Source of the DNA: Microscillaceae bacterium
GTDB lineage: Bacteria > Bacteroidota > Bacteroidia > Cytophagales > Microscillaceae
Direction of reading: 5' to 3'
NCBI GenBank assembly: GCA_003449595.1
Contig: DMHB01000238.1
Coordinates: 1 to 13,867 of the forward strand
DNA: 13,867 nt
The notes under the pieces were generated by a model. The model did no database searches, was not told where the DNA came from, and was given only the letters and a program-made list of their open reading frames with translations. The translations under genes were made by a program, and so were the position numbers. Shown here one piece after another: positions 7,101 to 13,705 of the stretch. Within the stretch, counting starts at the first letter, position 1. The number at the start of each line of letters is the position of its first letter.

Positions 7101-9115
7101 GGGTCTATCTCCCAAGCGCCCAAACGGGCTAACATTTCGGCTTCTTGCATCAGTGCCTGTGCTTTGGCCAACCCATCTTTGGCTACCTTCTCCGAAGTAA
7201 TATCCACCTTTAAGCCGTCCAATCGAATGGGTTGCTGGTTTTCATCGTAAATATATTTGGCTTTGTTTTTTACCCATTTTACTTGCCCATCGGCACATAC
7301 AATTCTATACTCCAGTTCAAACAATCCTTGTGCTTGTAGCTGCCGATCCATCTCTGCCAAGGCGGTTTCGAGGTCTTCGGGATGAACGCATTGCTGCCAG
7401 GTAACTAATTTTTGATTCCAAGCAGCTATGGGATAGCCATACAACTTTTCAATAGATGGGGTGTAAAACTGGGTACCATCCTCAGGGAAATTTACTGACC
7501 ATACCACATCATTCATTTCATTGAGGATACTTTCCAACTGTTGCTTGGTTTCTGTCAGTTCAATGGTTTTGAGTTTTTCTTCATTGATATTCTGGAAAAC
7601 GCCATAAACAGCTACCAATTTGCCTGCTTTGACCTGTGGTACACCGACACTGCGAAACCAAAAAGTATTTCCTTGGAAAGTAGTAATCTGACTTTCAACG
7701 CTGTAGGCTATCCCTTTAGACAAGCCTTCGATGGCATTTTGAGTAACCAAGTCGTATTGCCCACTTTTAATAAAATAAGCAAGGGCATCATCAAAGCTAA
7801 TGTGCGTGCCAGCCGGAATTTCTAAAATAGCCCTGCCTACATCGTTGATGTGATAGGTTTGCGTAAGCAAGTCTAATTCAAAAGCCCCTAATTGGGCTAA
7901 CTGGGTAGCTTGTTCCAAGAAAGATTTGGTTTTATGTAATTCTTGTTCAGCCAAAGTACGGGCGGTTACATCGCGGGTGATTTCAGCAAACCCTGTAATT
8001 TGGTTTTGCTGCCAAACCGGGTTGTGGGCGGTTTCATAATAGCGCACATCCCCGTTGCCAAAATCCCAACTAAATTGACTTTGCTCTCTTTGTCCTGCCA
8101 GAATTTTTTTTACCACTCCTTCCCAATATGTGCGCGATTCTTTGGGCAAGTAGTCTAAAGTACGTAGCCCTATGTGGGCATCTATCTTGAACAATGCCTG
8201 TATAATGCGTTCAAAAGGTTTATTGAAAAAGACTAACTTGGCTTCTTTATCTCTTAGGCTGATGATGTCTTCGGTATTTTCCAAGATAGCCAGCATATTG
8301 GCATCGTGTTCTTGCAAGGCTTTTTCGGCTTTTTTGCGCTCCGTGATGTCGTAACCAATGGCTAAAACCTCTTGTACCATTCCCTGTTCGTTGGCTATAC
8401 CACAAAACTCCCACACAGCGGTACGTAGTTCTTGGTTTGCCAAAGTGGTAAGTTCGAGGGTCAATTTTTCATCGGGATACTCCAAGCAAGTTTGTAATGT
8501 TTCGCGAAAATGAATGAAATCGGGTGCAATGAAATGGGCTCCAAAATCACCTCCCTGCCTTTGGGTCTGTTGTGGCCACAGGTTTTTATAATGTTGGTTG
8601 GCATAGTGAATTTTTCCGGTTGCATCGAGGCGCACAATGAACATAAACTGGTTGTTGAGCACTTTTTCATACAAAGCATTCTGTGTTTTGGCCTCCATTT
8701 CGGCCATTTTGGTTTGGGTGATGTCTGTGTGCGCACCCAACAAACGGGTAGCTTTTCCTTCAGGATTACGCACGGCCAATCCGCGGCAGCGAACCCACAC
8801 AGTAGAGCCGTTTCGGTGGGTATATCTGACTACTTGATCGTAAGGATGGTGCGGATTTTCAATATGCTTTTTACTGTTTTCAAGGGCTTGTGCTAAATCC
8901 TCAGGGTGGATAAGCGCTTGCCAAGAGGCAGTTTTATGGGGCATTTCGTCAGGCGAATAGCCGAGTAAATGCCAAAATTTCGGGCTAAACCATTCATTTT
9001 CAGGATTTTCTAAGTCCCAATACCAAATTCCGTCAGTAATGGCATCCTGCAAAAAATCAAACACAATGGCATCTTGCCGTATTTGTTCATACAACTCTTT
9101 TTGAAGGTAGTGCAT
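4184..9115 (-). CDS. Giant soluble multi-PAS sensor histidine kinase (11 PAS modules)
   Basis: A 1643-residue histidine kinase without signal peptide or membrane segments, so probably cytosolic. Eleven PAS/PAC modules fill residues ~20-1400; each closes with a D-I-T-x-x-K/R-like motif whose first residue is at 131, 256, 382, 509, 638, 766, 896, 1017, 1139, 1266 and 1397. The kinase core follows: H-box A-H-I-V-S-H-N-L-R with phospho-accepting H1431, N-box N1545 in T-N-A-I-K-Y-R, G1 box D1575 in D-N-G-L-G-I, and a G2 region G-I-G-L-F-I-T-K. The core is therefore complete and probably active. The stop overlaps the start of the single-domain response regulator by 14 bases, so the two form an operon. 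Many PAS modules suggest integration of several small-molecule, redox or light cues, but no cofactor-binding motif could be identified, so the signals are unknown. H-N-L-R H-boxes are typical of Bacteroidota kinases. The first ATG lies about 20 residues before PAS1. Confidence 0.95.
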   Translation of the reverse strand: MHYLQKELYEQIRQDAIVFDFLQDAITDGIWYWDLENPENEWFSPKFWHLLGYSPDEMPHKTASWQALIHPEDLAQALENSKKHIENPHHPYDQVVRYTHRNGSTVWVRCRGLAVRNPEGKATRLLGAHTDITQTKMAEMEAKTQNALYEKVLNNQFMFIVRLDATGKIHYANQHYKNLWPQQTQRQGGDFGAHFIAPDFIHFRETLQTCLEYPDEKLTLELTTLANQELRTAVWEFCGIANEQGMVQEVLAIGYDITERKKAEKALQEHDANMLAILENTEDIISLRDKEAKLVFFNKPFERIIQALFKIDAHIGLRTLDYLPKESRTYWEGVVKKILAGQREQSQFSWDFGNGDVRYYETAHNPVWQQNQITGFAEITRDVTARTLAEQELHKTKSFLEQATQLAQLGAFELDLLTQTYHINDVGRAILEIPAGTHISFDDALAYFIKSGQYDLVTQNAIEGLSKGIAYSVESQITTFQGNTFWFRSVGVPQVKAGKLVAVYGVFQNINEEKLKTIELTETKQQLESILNEMNDVVWSVNFPEDGTQFYTPSIEKLYGYPIAAWNQKLVTWQQCVHPEDLETALAEMDRQLQAQGLFELEYRIVCADGQVKWVKNKAKYIYDENQQPIRLDGLKVDITSEKVAKDGLAKAQALMQEAEMLARLGAWEIDPETDLLQFSDVAQVILEIETPTPQTWQQTAQAFITHEVDRLKAHDVIEKLTRNGEAFDDDLEMATEKGKSLWVRVLGKAEFVKDKCVRLYGIIQDITEAKLAAIAQAEMDKLQKIITGTNAGTWEWNLQTGVAIVNQNWANITGHLLNDIEPVTIQAWKNKIHPDDYPQADQLLREHLAGKTEVYEVEFRVKHQQGHWVWVMDRGKLLSRTPEGKPLLMYGQSQDITARKTVEENLKLFQSLINYSTDAIQVATEDGRLYYINEVASRRLGIAQDQAHQYFVKDFEPLFNEEKAWIEHLAALKSNPALVIESENINQESGKKFPVEVLVKYVQIAGRGFIIASSRDVEERKQIQEKIKQSEYRLRAIYNSSLDSIVLIGVDYSIQYFNKVAANFAMRTFGKIPEIGDNYFDYLPSHWHKEFQANFSQNLAGEFIQIEKYFNRRWFQFRRFPVYDNDNRLVGIADNVRDITAAKKAQDELRRTKDVLQEISEMAKVGGYEKDFILGTDEWTSVTKAIHEVSDDFVPNMENSIAFYKEGESRQKITEAVTKALEQGEPFDVELQIITAKGNERWVRAMGKTDFVSGKCVRLYGTFQDIDQRKKAEEIIKEQKERLDLIVAGTYEGIWDLDLQKGTVYRSPVWKQMLGYADHELPNEMDVFENLLYEDDKTRVLNALNAFLRGDIRTDFALEEARLKHKDGSTRWIAIKTVAIRDQQGRAIRMAGSHSDITERKKAEEELLRLLKLTQTQNERLKNFAHIVSHNLRSHSGNIAALLDLLFESKPEIQYLDFAVMLRQSANNLLETIEHLSDVAILNTETAQPLSPIVLYPIVEKAISHVAASAISAQVEIINALQGHETVQGVAAYLDSIVLNMLTNAIKYRMEGRKSFIKLSCTFHTKYIALHIEDNGLGIDLSKHEKKLFGLYKTFHEHPDARGIGLFITKNQVEAMGGWIEVKSEVNQGTTFTIFLQQHAEN
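4916..9058 (-). repeat. Tandem array of 11 PAS/PAC modules within the kinase gene
   Basis: The closing D-I-T-like motifs recur every 121-131 codons (125, 126, 127, 129, 128, 130, 121, 122, 127 and 131 residues apart), a regular protein-level repeat. By eye the modules sort into classes. Numbers 1, 5, 7 and 11 are PAS_3-like, with a G-x-W-x-x-D start; 5 and 7 also carry H-P-E/D-D. Numbers 4, 6 and 10 share a leader of the form L-A-x-L-G-A-W-E and a W-[FV]-R strand. Numbers 3 and 9 share an F-N-K then D-Y-L-P pattern. Numbers 2 and 8 are less clear. Numbers 6 and 10 also share the seven residues K-C-V-R-L-Y-G. Confidence 0.85.
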
Positions 9116-9345
9116 CCCTATTCATTTATTTGTATGTTTTTAAAAAAAAGACTTCATCGATTTTGTAAGCCTCAACCGTTACGCATTATTGATTCATTGA
9201 ACTTATGTCGGTTCGGTTGTGCCATAAATTCCAGTTTCTAATTTAAGGATTTATCTTGAAAACAAAACACCCTGCGCAAAGTCAAGACTATGGAAGGGCA
9301 TAAAAAAACCTACTCACCAACCGCTTTTCTCGCACCGAAGATTTG

Positions 9346-9353
9346 TACCTTTG
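9346..9353 (+). promoter_or_regulatory. Bacteroidota-type -7 promoter element for the RarD-like gene
   Basis: The bases TACCTTTG match TAnnTTTG at every fixed position and lie 20 bases before the ATG at 9374, leaving a short leader. No clear -33 TTG is seen at the usual spacing. It is the only promoter-like element I recognise in the 258-base divergent gap between this gene and the multi-PAS kinase gene. Confidence 0.55.
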
Positions 9354-9373
9354 CAGGCTAATATTCAAATTCA

Positions 9374-10294
9374 ATGTCTGCTCAACGTCAAGCCTACTGG
9401 TTAGCCATCAGTTCTTTTTTAATTTGGGGATTTTTTAGTGTTCCCCTTCGTTTTTTGCAAGGCTACGAGGCCGGTGCTATTCTTTGGTTTCGGGTATTAT
9501 TTGCTTTTTTTATTTTGATAGCGCTGATCTTTCAATTCAAACAAGCCGCCTTATCTGATCTCCGGCATACCTTTGCTTTGTTGTCTTTCCGTCGAAGAAT
9601 TCGTTTTGTGGGACTAACCCTACTGGGAGGGCTTTTGCTGATTAGCAATTGGCTTATTTTCATTTATGTGGTCAATGCTGTAAATATCAAAACGGCCTCT
9701 TTTTCCTACCTGATTTGCCCCGTAATGACCGCTATTCTTGGGTTTATCATCTTGAAAGAGACCATGACCACTTGGCAATGGATCGCTGTGGGAATTTGTG
9801 TGCTGAGTTGTGTTTTGTTGGGAATAGAATCTGTAGCCGAACTGGGCTATAGTTTGGTCATTGGGCTAACCTATGCTTTTTACTTGATTTCACAACGCAA
9901 AAACCAGCAATTAGACAAACTCTTGGTGCTTTGTCTCCAGCTTACTCTGGCTATGTTGGTCTTGGTGCCTTTGTATGACAAATTTGTTACAAGCACTCCT
10001 ACCACACCATATTTTTATGCGATGGTGTTGTTGATTTCGGTTGTTTTTACTGTCTTGCCTTTGTACTTGAACCTATTGGCACTCAAACAGCTTTCTTCTG
10101 CTTCGTTGGGTATTTTGATGTATCTCAATCCTACGGTTAATTTCATATTAGCAGTAGCGTTTTTTGGCGAACCAGTGTCATTCATCCAAGCCATTGGCTA
10201 TGGCCTAATCTTCGTGGCTTTGGTACTGTTCAACTGGCAAACGCTCTTCACCAAGTCGGCCACAACGCCTATGCCTGCCAAAAAAGTAGCCTAA
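9374..10294 (+). CDS. rarD: EamA/RarD-family membrane transporter
   Basis: A 306-residue polytopic membrane protein of the drug/metabolite transporter superfamily with about ten hydrophobic segments spread over residues 8-287. RarD-type signs are the early S-F-L-I-W-G-F with nearby F-R (39-40), the S-N-W-L-I-F-I-Y-V-V-N segment (91-101) and, late in the protein, P-L-Y-L-N-L-L-A-L followed by G-I-L-M-Y-L-N-P-T (246-254) and F-F-G-E. The length is that of the family. RarD proteins are annotated as chloramphenicol-sensitivity proteins, but the real substrate is usually unknown; some EamA proteins move amino acids or other metabolites. The positively charged C-terminal tail is probably cytoplasmic. 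The ABC ATPase gene starts 10 bases after its stop, so the two are very likely co-transcribed from the TACCTTTG promoter; a functional link between them is not established. Confidence 0.88.
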   Translation: MSAQRQAYWLAISSFLIWGFFSVPLRFLQGYEAGAILWFRVLFAFFILIALIFQFKQAALSDLRHTFALLSFRRRIRFVGLTLLGGLLLISNWLIFIYVVNAVNIKTASFSYLICPVMTAILGFIILKETMTTWQWIAVGICVLSCVLLGIESVAELGYSLVIGLTYAFYLISQRKNQQLDKLLVLCLQLTLAMLVLVPLYDKFVTSTPTTPYFYAMVLLISVVFTVLPLYLNLLALKQLSSASLGILMYLNPTVNFILAVAFFGEPVSFIQAIGYGLIFVALVLFNWQTLFTKSATTPMPAKKVA

Positions 10295-10299
10295 AGGGA
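10294..10299 (+). promoter_or_regulatory. Shine-Dalgarno-like site for the ABC ATPase gene
   Basis: An AAGGGA stretch begins at the last base of the upstream stop codon and ends five bases before the ATG at 10305. It is the clearest ribosome-binding sequence in the window, supports this ATG as the start, and fits translation following directly on the RarD-like gene. Confidence 0.4.
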
Positions 10300-10304
10300 T
10301 TGCA

Positions 10305-11066
10305 ATGCTTCCGAAATCCTCCACAAAGGCATTGACCTGCAACGCAAAAGCCAGCCTGCAAACCCCTTGGGGCCTACAACCTTGGCAAGTAGCCCTGCAA
10401 CTCGAACCGGGGAGCAAAGTGGGAATTTATGGACAGTCGGGCATTGGAAAAACTACTTTTTTGAGGTTTTTAGCCGGATTTTTTAAGCCTGATCAATATT
10501 TCCTCCAAGTAGATGGGGTGGTATGGGCCGAAGATACTGCTGCTTATTGGAGGAAACCACAGCAAAGAAATGTAGGATTTCTTTTTCAAGATTATGCGCT
10601 TTTCCCTACAATGACCTTGGCGCAACAGTTTCGGTTTGTACTTGCTGACCAACCCAATGCCTTGCAATGCCATCAGCGCATCGATTTTTGGGTGGAAGCG
10701 CTACACCTCGAAAATCTTTTACACCGAAAGCCACACACGCTTTCGGGTGGCCAACAGCAACGTGCTGCACTGGCGAGGGCTTTGCTCCGGCAGCCTTCCT
10801 TACTTTTATTAGATGAGCCGTTTTCAGCCGTCGATGAGGTAAGTAAAAAGCAGTACGCCGAGGCTCTTCAGCATTATTGCCAAACACATCAGCCTTATGT
10901 ATTCTGGGTGAGCCATCAGCTCCAAGAAATCTATGAAAACTGCACCCATTTGCTTTATTTTTCCCAACAACAGCCCAATACTACCTTGGGCAGTATAGAT
11001 GAACTGCTGTATGTCGAACAGCTGATACCCAAGCTGGGAATTAGAAAAATTGATGAAAAAATTTAA
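10305..11066 (+). CDS. ABC transporter ATP-binding protein, ModC-like
   Basis: A 253-residue ABC ATPase with every nucleotide-binding motif: Walker A G-Q-S-G-I-G-K-T-T (43-51), Q-loop Q95 in L-F-Q-D-Y-A-L-F-P, signature L-S-G-G-Q-Q-Q-R (146-153), Walker B L-L-L-L-D-E-P (166-172), D-loop S-A-V-D and H-loop H204. The Q-R-N-V-G-F-L-F-Q-D-Y-A-L-F-P stretch is typical of the importer branch containing molybdate (ModC), sulfate and polyamine ATPases. The C-terminal TOBE domain of full ModC is absent, since only about 30 residues follow the ATPase core. No permease or solute-binding protein gene accompanies it here. It sits 10 bases after the RarD-like gene and is probably co-transcribed. Substrate and partner are unknown; molybdate import with modA/modB elsewhere in the genome is one possibility. 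Confidence 0.85.
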   Translation: MLPKSSTKALTCNAKASLQTPWGLQPWQVALQLEPGSKVGIYGQSGIGKTTFLRFLAGFFKPDQYFLQVDGVVWAEDTAAYWRKPQQRNVGFLFQDYALFPTMTLAQQFRFVLADQPNALQCHQRIDFWVEALHLENLLHRKPHTLSGGQQQRAALARALLRQPSLLLLDEPFSAVDEVSKKQYAEALQHYCQTHQPYVFWVSHQLQEIYENCTHLLYFSQQQPNTTLGSIDELLYVEQLIPKLGIRKIDEKI

Positions 11067-11133
11067 CAGTATAGAAAAATCATTATTTTTACAAGTCTAA
11101 CGGCTGAATTATCATTTCCCGTAGCACAAACGA

Positions 11134-11913
11134 ATGAATCAAGAACAACTATTTCTGGTCCTTATTTTAATAGCCTCTGTTTTGGCAGTTTTACTTTTGG
11201 TTTATTTTATAAGCCAAAGACCCGATAACTTTGTGCTCAAAACTTTACACATCAAAGACCCGCAGCGCATCGAATTTGAAAAGAAAAAAGAACAAGCCAA
11301 AGAGCTATACTACCGTAAACTATACGAAGAAGTAACACGATTTAATATCAGTACCGAAAACTTAGATTACGAAGCCTTGCAGTTATTGGCCGACTCGCAC
11401 GGAAAAATCGGGAATAAAAAAGATGCTATCCAATTATATGATATTGCTTTCAAACGGGCCGAAAATTTTGAAGAAGATTTTGAAAAAGCAACCATCATCA
11501 AAGACAAAGCAATGACTTTGTATGGCCTCAGTGCGTTTGAAGAAACCATCGAAACCCTCCGCGAATACCCCAACGAAAATTTGAACCACGACATCGATCA
11601 AAACGATTTTTCGGTAATAGGGATGTTGGGCAACTGCTTTATGCAATTGGGCAAGTTTGATGCAGCCATCGAAACCTTCCGCCGAGGTATCGACAACAAA
11701 CACGTTACACTACCCATTTTATTTGGGATTGCAAGGGCTTTTCAAGCTAAAAAAGACCCCCATAGCTTGGAACACGCCCTCAAGTATTTTATGAAAGTGT
11801 ATGAACGCGATGATACGTTCGAAAACGTAAAACAATCCATTGATTCTATCAAGGCCGAACTCAAATTGGACAACCCTTCCGATAGCTCCAACACCGAAAC
11901 AATGGCCTCTTAA
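11134..11913 (+). CDS. Membrane-anchored tetratricopeptide-repeat protein
   Basis: A 259-residue protein with one N-terminal hydrophobic helix (about residues 5-27) and no cleavage motif evident, so probably an inner-membrane anchor. A charged linker follows, then TPR-like helix pairs: about 77-110 (A-L-Q-L-L-A-D-S-H-G ... A-I-Q-L-Y-D-I-A), 120-145, and the clearest at 160-190 (M-L-G-N-C-F-M-Q-L-G-K-F-D-A-A-I-E-T-F). A further helical pair lies at about 194-225. The last 15 residues are polar and probably disordered. TPRs mediate protein-protein contacts, so it is likely an assembly or scaffold factor. It lies 27 bases upstream of nuoA on the same strand and may be co-transcribed with it. A 7-of-8 match to TAnnTTTG (TATTTTTA, 11084-11091) lies 42 bases before the ATG. 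The specific role is unknown. Confidence 0.8.
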   Translation: MNQEQLFLVLILIASVLAVLLLVYFISQRPDNFVLKTLHIKDPQRIEFEKKKEQAKELYYRKLYEEVTRFNISTENLDYEALQLLADSHGKIGNKKDAIQLYDIAFKRAENFEEDFEKATIIKDKAMTLYGLSAFEETIETLREYPNENLNHDIDQNDFSVIGMLGNCFMQLGKFDAAIETFRRGIDNKHVTLPILFGIARAFQAKKDPHSLEHALKYFMKVYERDDTFENVKQSIDSIKAELKLDNPSDSSNTETMAS

Positions 11914-11940
11914 GCCTTTTATCCTCATTTACTTTCGCCT

Positions 11941-12465
11941 ATGTTATCCAATCCTCAAGTTTCTGCCTTCGGTTTTGTTCTTTTGTTTATCATTGGTGCA
12001 GTAGCTTTTGCACTGATAGGTTTATGGGTGGCCTCGTTTATCCGTCCCGCACGCCCCAATCCTGAAAAGCTGGCTCGTTACGAATGCGGCGAAGAACCCT
12101 TGGGGAGCACTTGGGGGCAGTTCAACATTCGTTTTTATGTAATTGCCCTCATTTTCATTTTGTTCGAAGTCGAATTGGTCTTGTTGTTCCCTTGGGCAGT
12201 GGTCTATGCCGATCCCCAATTGATGGCACTTAGCGGCGGGGTTTGGATGCGTTTTGCGTTGATAGAAGGCTTTGTTTTCGTTGCCATCTTAGCCATAGGA
12301 CTTGCCTATGCTTGGCGCAATGGCTACTTAGATTGGGTAAAGCCAGCCCCACAGCCTTCTGATTTTAGTTCGCCGGTGCCTACGCATTTGTACGAAGCGT
12401 TCAACCAACACCAAAGCGAATATACGGTAGTGAAAGAAGCCCCGCCCTCGACATTGGTCAGCTAA
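11941..12465 (+). CDS. nuoA: NADH-quinone oxidoreductase subunit A (complex I)
   Basis: A 174-residue homologue of NuoA/ND3, an inner-membrane subunit of proton-pumping complex I near the quinone site. It has three membrane helices (about 11-33, 64-88 and 102-124). The first loop carries the signature K-L-A-R-Y-E-C-G (43-50), with the cysteine conserved in ND3, then G-Q-F-N-I-R-F-Y. TM2 carries the F-E-V-E-L-V-L-L-F-P-W motif, with the conserved acidic residues E76 and E78. A tail of some 40 polar, proline-rich residues after the last helix makes it longer than many bacterial NuoA proteins. NuoA genes usually lead straight into nuoB, yet here the next gene is convergent and unrelated. The upstream neighbour is the TPR protein gene, 27 bases away. 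The protein looks intact. Confidence 0.93.
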   Translation: MLSNPQVSAFGFVLLFIIGAVAFALIGLWVASFIRPARPNPEKLARYECGEEPLGSTWGQFNIRFYVIALIFILFEVELVLLFPWAVVYADPQLMALSGGVWMRFALIEGFVFVAILAIGLAYAWRNGYLDWVKPAPQPSDFSSPVPTHLYEAFNQHQSEYTVVKEAPPSTLVS

Positions 12466-12472
12466 TTGTATT

Positions 12473-12488
12473 ACCCAAAGCGGGTTTT
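12473..12488 (+). terminator. Weak intrinsic terminator candidate after nuoA
   Basis: A stem ACCC (12473-12476), loop AAAGC and GGGT (12482-12485) run into TTTT (12485-12488), beginning eight bases after the nuoA stop. The stem is only four base pairs, so the call is weak; the position, in the gap between convergent genes, is what favours it. Confidence 0.22.
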
Positions 12489-12628
12489 ACAAGTCATTTT
12501 CTTTGCCATAGAAGACCATTGAAAATCAAGAGATGCGTGTCAGTTTGGGTAGGGTGGTGTGGTTTTTTACATCTAACGGGAATACTCAGGGACTCCTACA
12601 AAGTAGAAAACTTTGCGCAAGCGCCCGA

Positions 12629-13675
12629 TTATCCTATTTTCTTGCGTAGCTCCGCAATCTGCTTGGTGCCCAAATCATTTTCTTCTATTTGTTGGGTGAT
12701 GTTGTCGATAGAGGTTTCCAGTTCGTAGATGGCCTCCTTGATTTTGGCGGTGAGCAAAGATTTTTCTGCGGCCATTTCGGGTCTTTCGAGCAAATACAAT
12801 AAACCTTCGATGCGGCTGAGGGGGCTGCGCAAAATATGTGCATTCATAAAGGCATATTCAGCCAAAATTTGATTTTTGATTTCTAACTGTGCAGTGCGGT
12901 CTTTGACTTTTTTTTCCAAGTCTTGGTTTACTTGGTCGATGTAATTTTTTTGTTTGACTAATACCAAATTTTGCTGTTTGATTTCTTCCAGCAACTCATT
13001 CGTTATACTCATTTGCTTATTCAGTAAGCGGTTAGATTTCAACATTTTGCGTTGGTAGGTATCGCGGGTATGGATAATGAAATAGAAAAACAAACTGACC
13101 AATATCCAAAATGAAAAATGAATGCGCTTTACTAAATAACGCTGCGTGGTGAACAAAGGCATATCGTCAAACCGATCGGGGTTTGCCCAAAAAAGCAGGG
13201 CTTCAATGTTGAACATCAGCACTGAATGAAAGATAAAACTTAACAACCACCAAAGTCTTTCCTTATTCAAGTCGAACAAAAGCATACTACTAGCCCCCAG
13301 CACAATAAGTCCGAAAGGAAACCAAACCATCTGCAAAGGAATGGCCTGCCGAAGTACTACAGGGGGGAGTATGTAGAAAAAAGCAAAGCTAAACATACAC
13401 AGCAAGCGGCTTAGTAAAAAATGCCGGTGGTAGTTCAATCCCACAATACATAAATGAGTAATTATCAATACGGACAGCCTCACATAATAATCGGGCGTGC
13501 CCCTGATGCCTGTGATGAGGTCTAAACCCAGGTGCAATAAAAATAAAAAGACAATGGTGAGTGCGATGCTATTGGTAACCTTGATTTGATAACCCAACAC
13601 ACTTTCTTTTTCTTCGTGTGTAGTCAGTCCGATAGAGGGTAGTGAAGTAAGAAACCGGATAATGGATGGGTGCAT
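12629..13675 (-). CDS. Six-TM protein with coiled coil and DHp/HisKA-like end, lacking the ATPase domain
   Basis: Numbered from a TTG codon at 13708, the open frame has 359 codons, but the first ATG (codon 12, 13673-13675) is the likelier start, giving 348 residues, because a TAGCTTTG promoter element covers the TTG. On the 359 numbering there are six hydrophobic helices (about 47-67, 75-92, 101-119, 127-145, 152-173 and 197-213), a long coiled coil (about 220-285) and an H-box F-M-N-A-H-I-L-R-S-P-L-S-R-I with H291. The second DHp-type helix (about 312-343) is followed by a stop codon: no N, G1 or G2 box exists, so the protein cannot bind ATP as a kinase. It may act as a membrane sensor whose histidine is phosphorylated in trans, or as a phosphotransfer or dimer partner. 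The following 163 bases hold no ATPase-domain remnant that I could see. It converges on nuoA. Confidence 0.83.
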   Translation of the reverse strand: MHPSIIRFLTSLPSIGLTTHEEKESVLGYQIKVTNSIALTIVFLFLLHLGLDLITGIRGTPDYYVRLSVLIITHLCIVGLNYHRHFLLSRLLCMFSFAFFYILPPVVLRQAIPLQMVWFPFGLIVLGASSMLLFDLNKERLWWLLSFIFHSVLMFNIEALLFWANPDRFDDMPLFTTQRYLVKRIHFSFWILVSLFFYFIIHTRDTYQRKMLKSNRLLNKQMSITNELLEEIKQQNLVLVKQKNYIDQVNQDLEKKVKDRTAQLEIKNQILAEYAFMNAHILRSPLSRIEGLLYLLERPEMAAEKSLLTAKIKEAIYELETSIDNITQQIEENDLGTKQIAELRKKIG

Positions 13676-13705
13676 TATAAAATCAATAGCGTAACCTCTT
13701 CGTGC

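Noticed and set aside
6678..7250. A 190-codon plus-strand frame opposite the multi-PAS kinase.
   Set aside because: It is antisense to continuous PAS modules, is low-complexity and serine-rich, and matches no family; it is a shadow frame.
9173..9219. Inverted repeat CAACCG ... CGGTTG in the divergent gap between the kinase and RarD-like genes.
   Set aside because: The arms are six bases and 35 bases apart, an arrangement expected by chance; there is no second copy and no known operator match.
11930..11937. TACTTTCG, a 7-of-8 match to the -7 promoter consensus, just before nuoA.
   Set aside because: It ends three bases before the ATG, so transcription would begin inside the coding sequence; probably chance.
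12549..12577. G-rich run (GGGTAGGGTGGTGTGG) in the gap after nuoA, considered as a G-quadruplex or an RNA element.
   Set aside because: It offers only two-base G tracts for half of the structure and has no conserved context; too weak to call.
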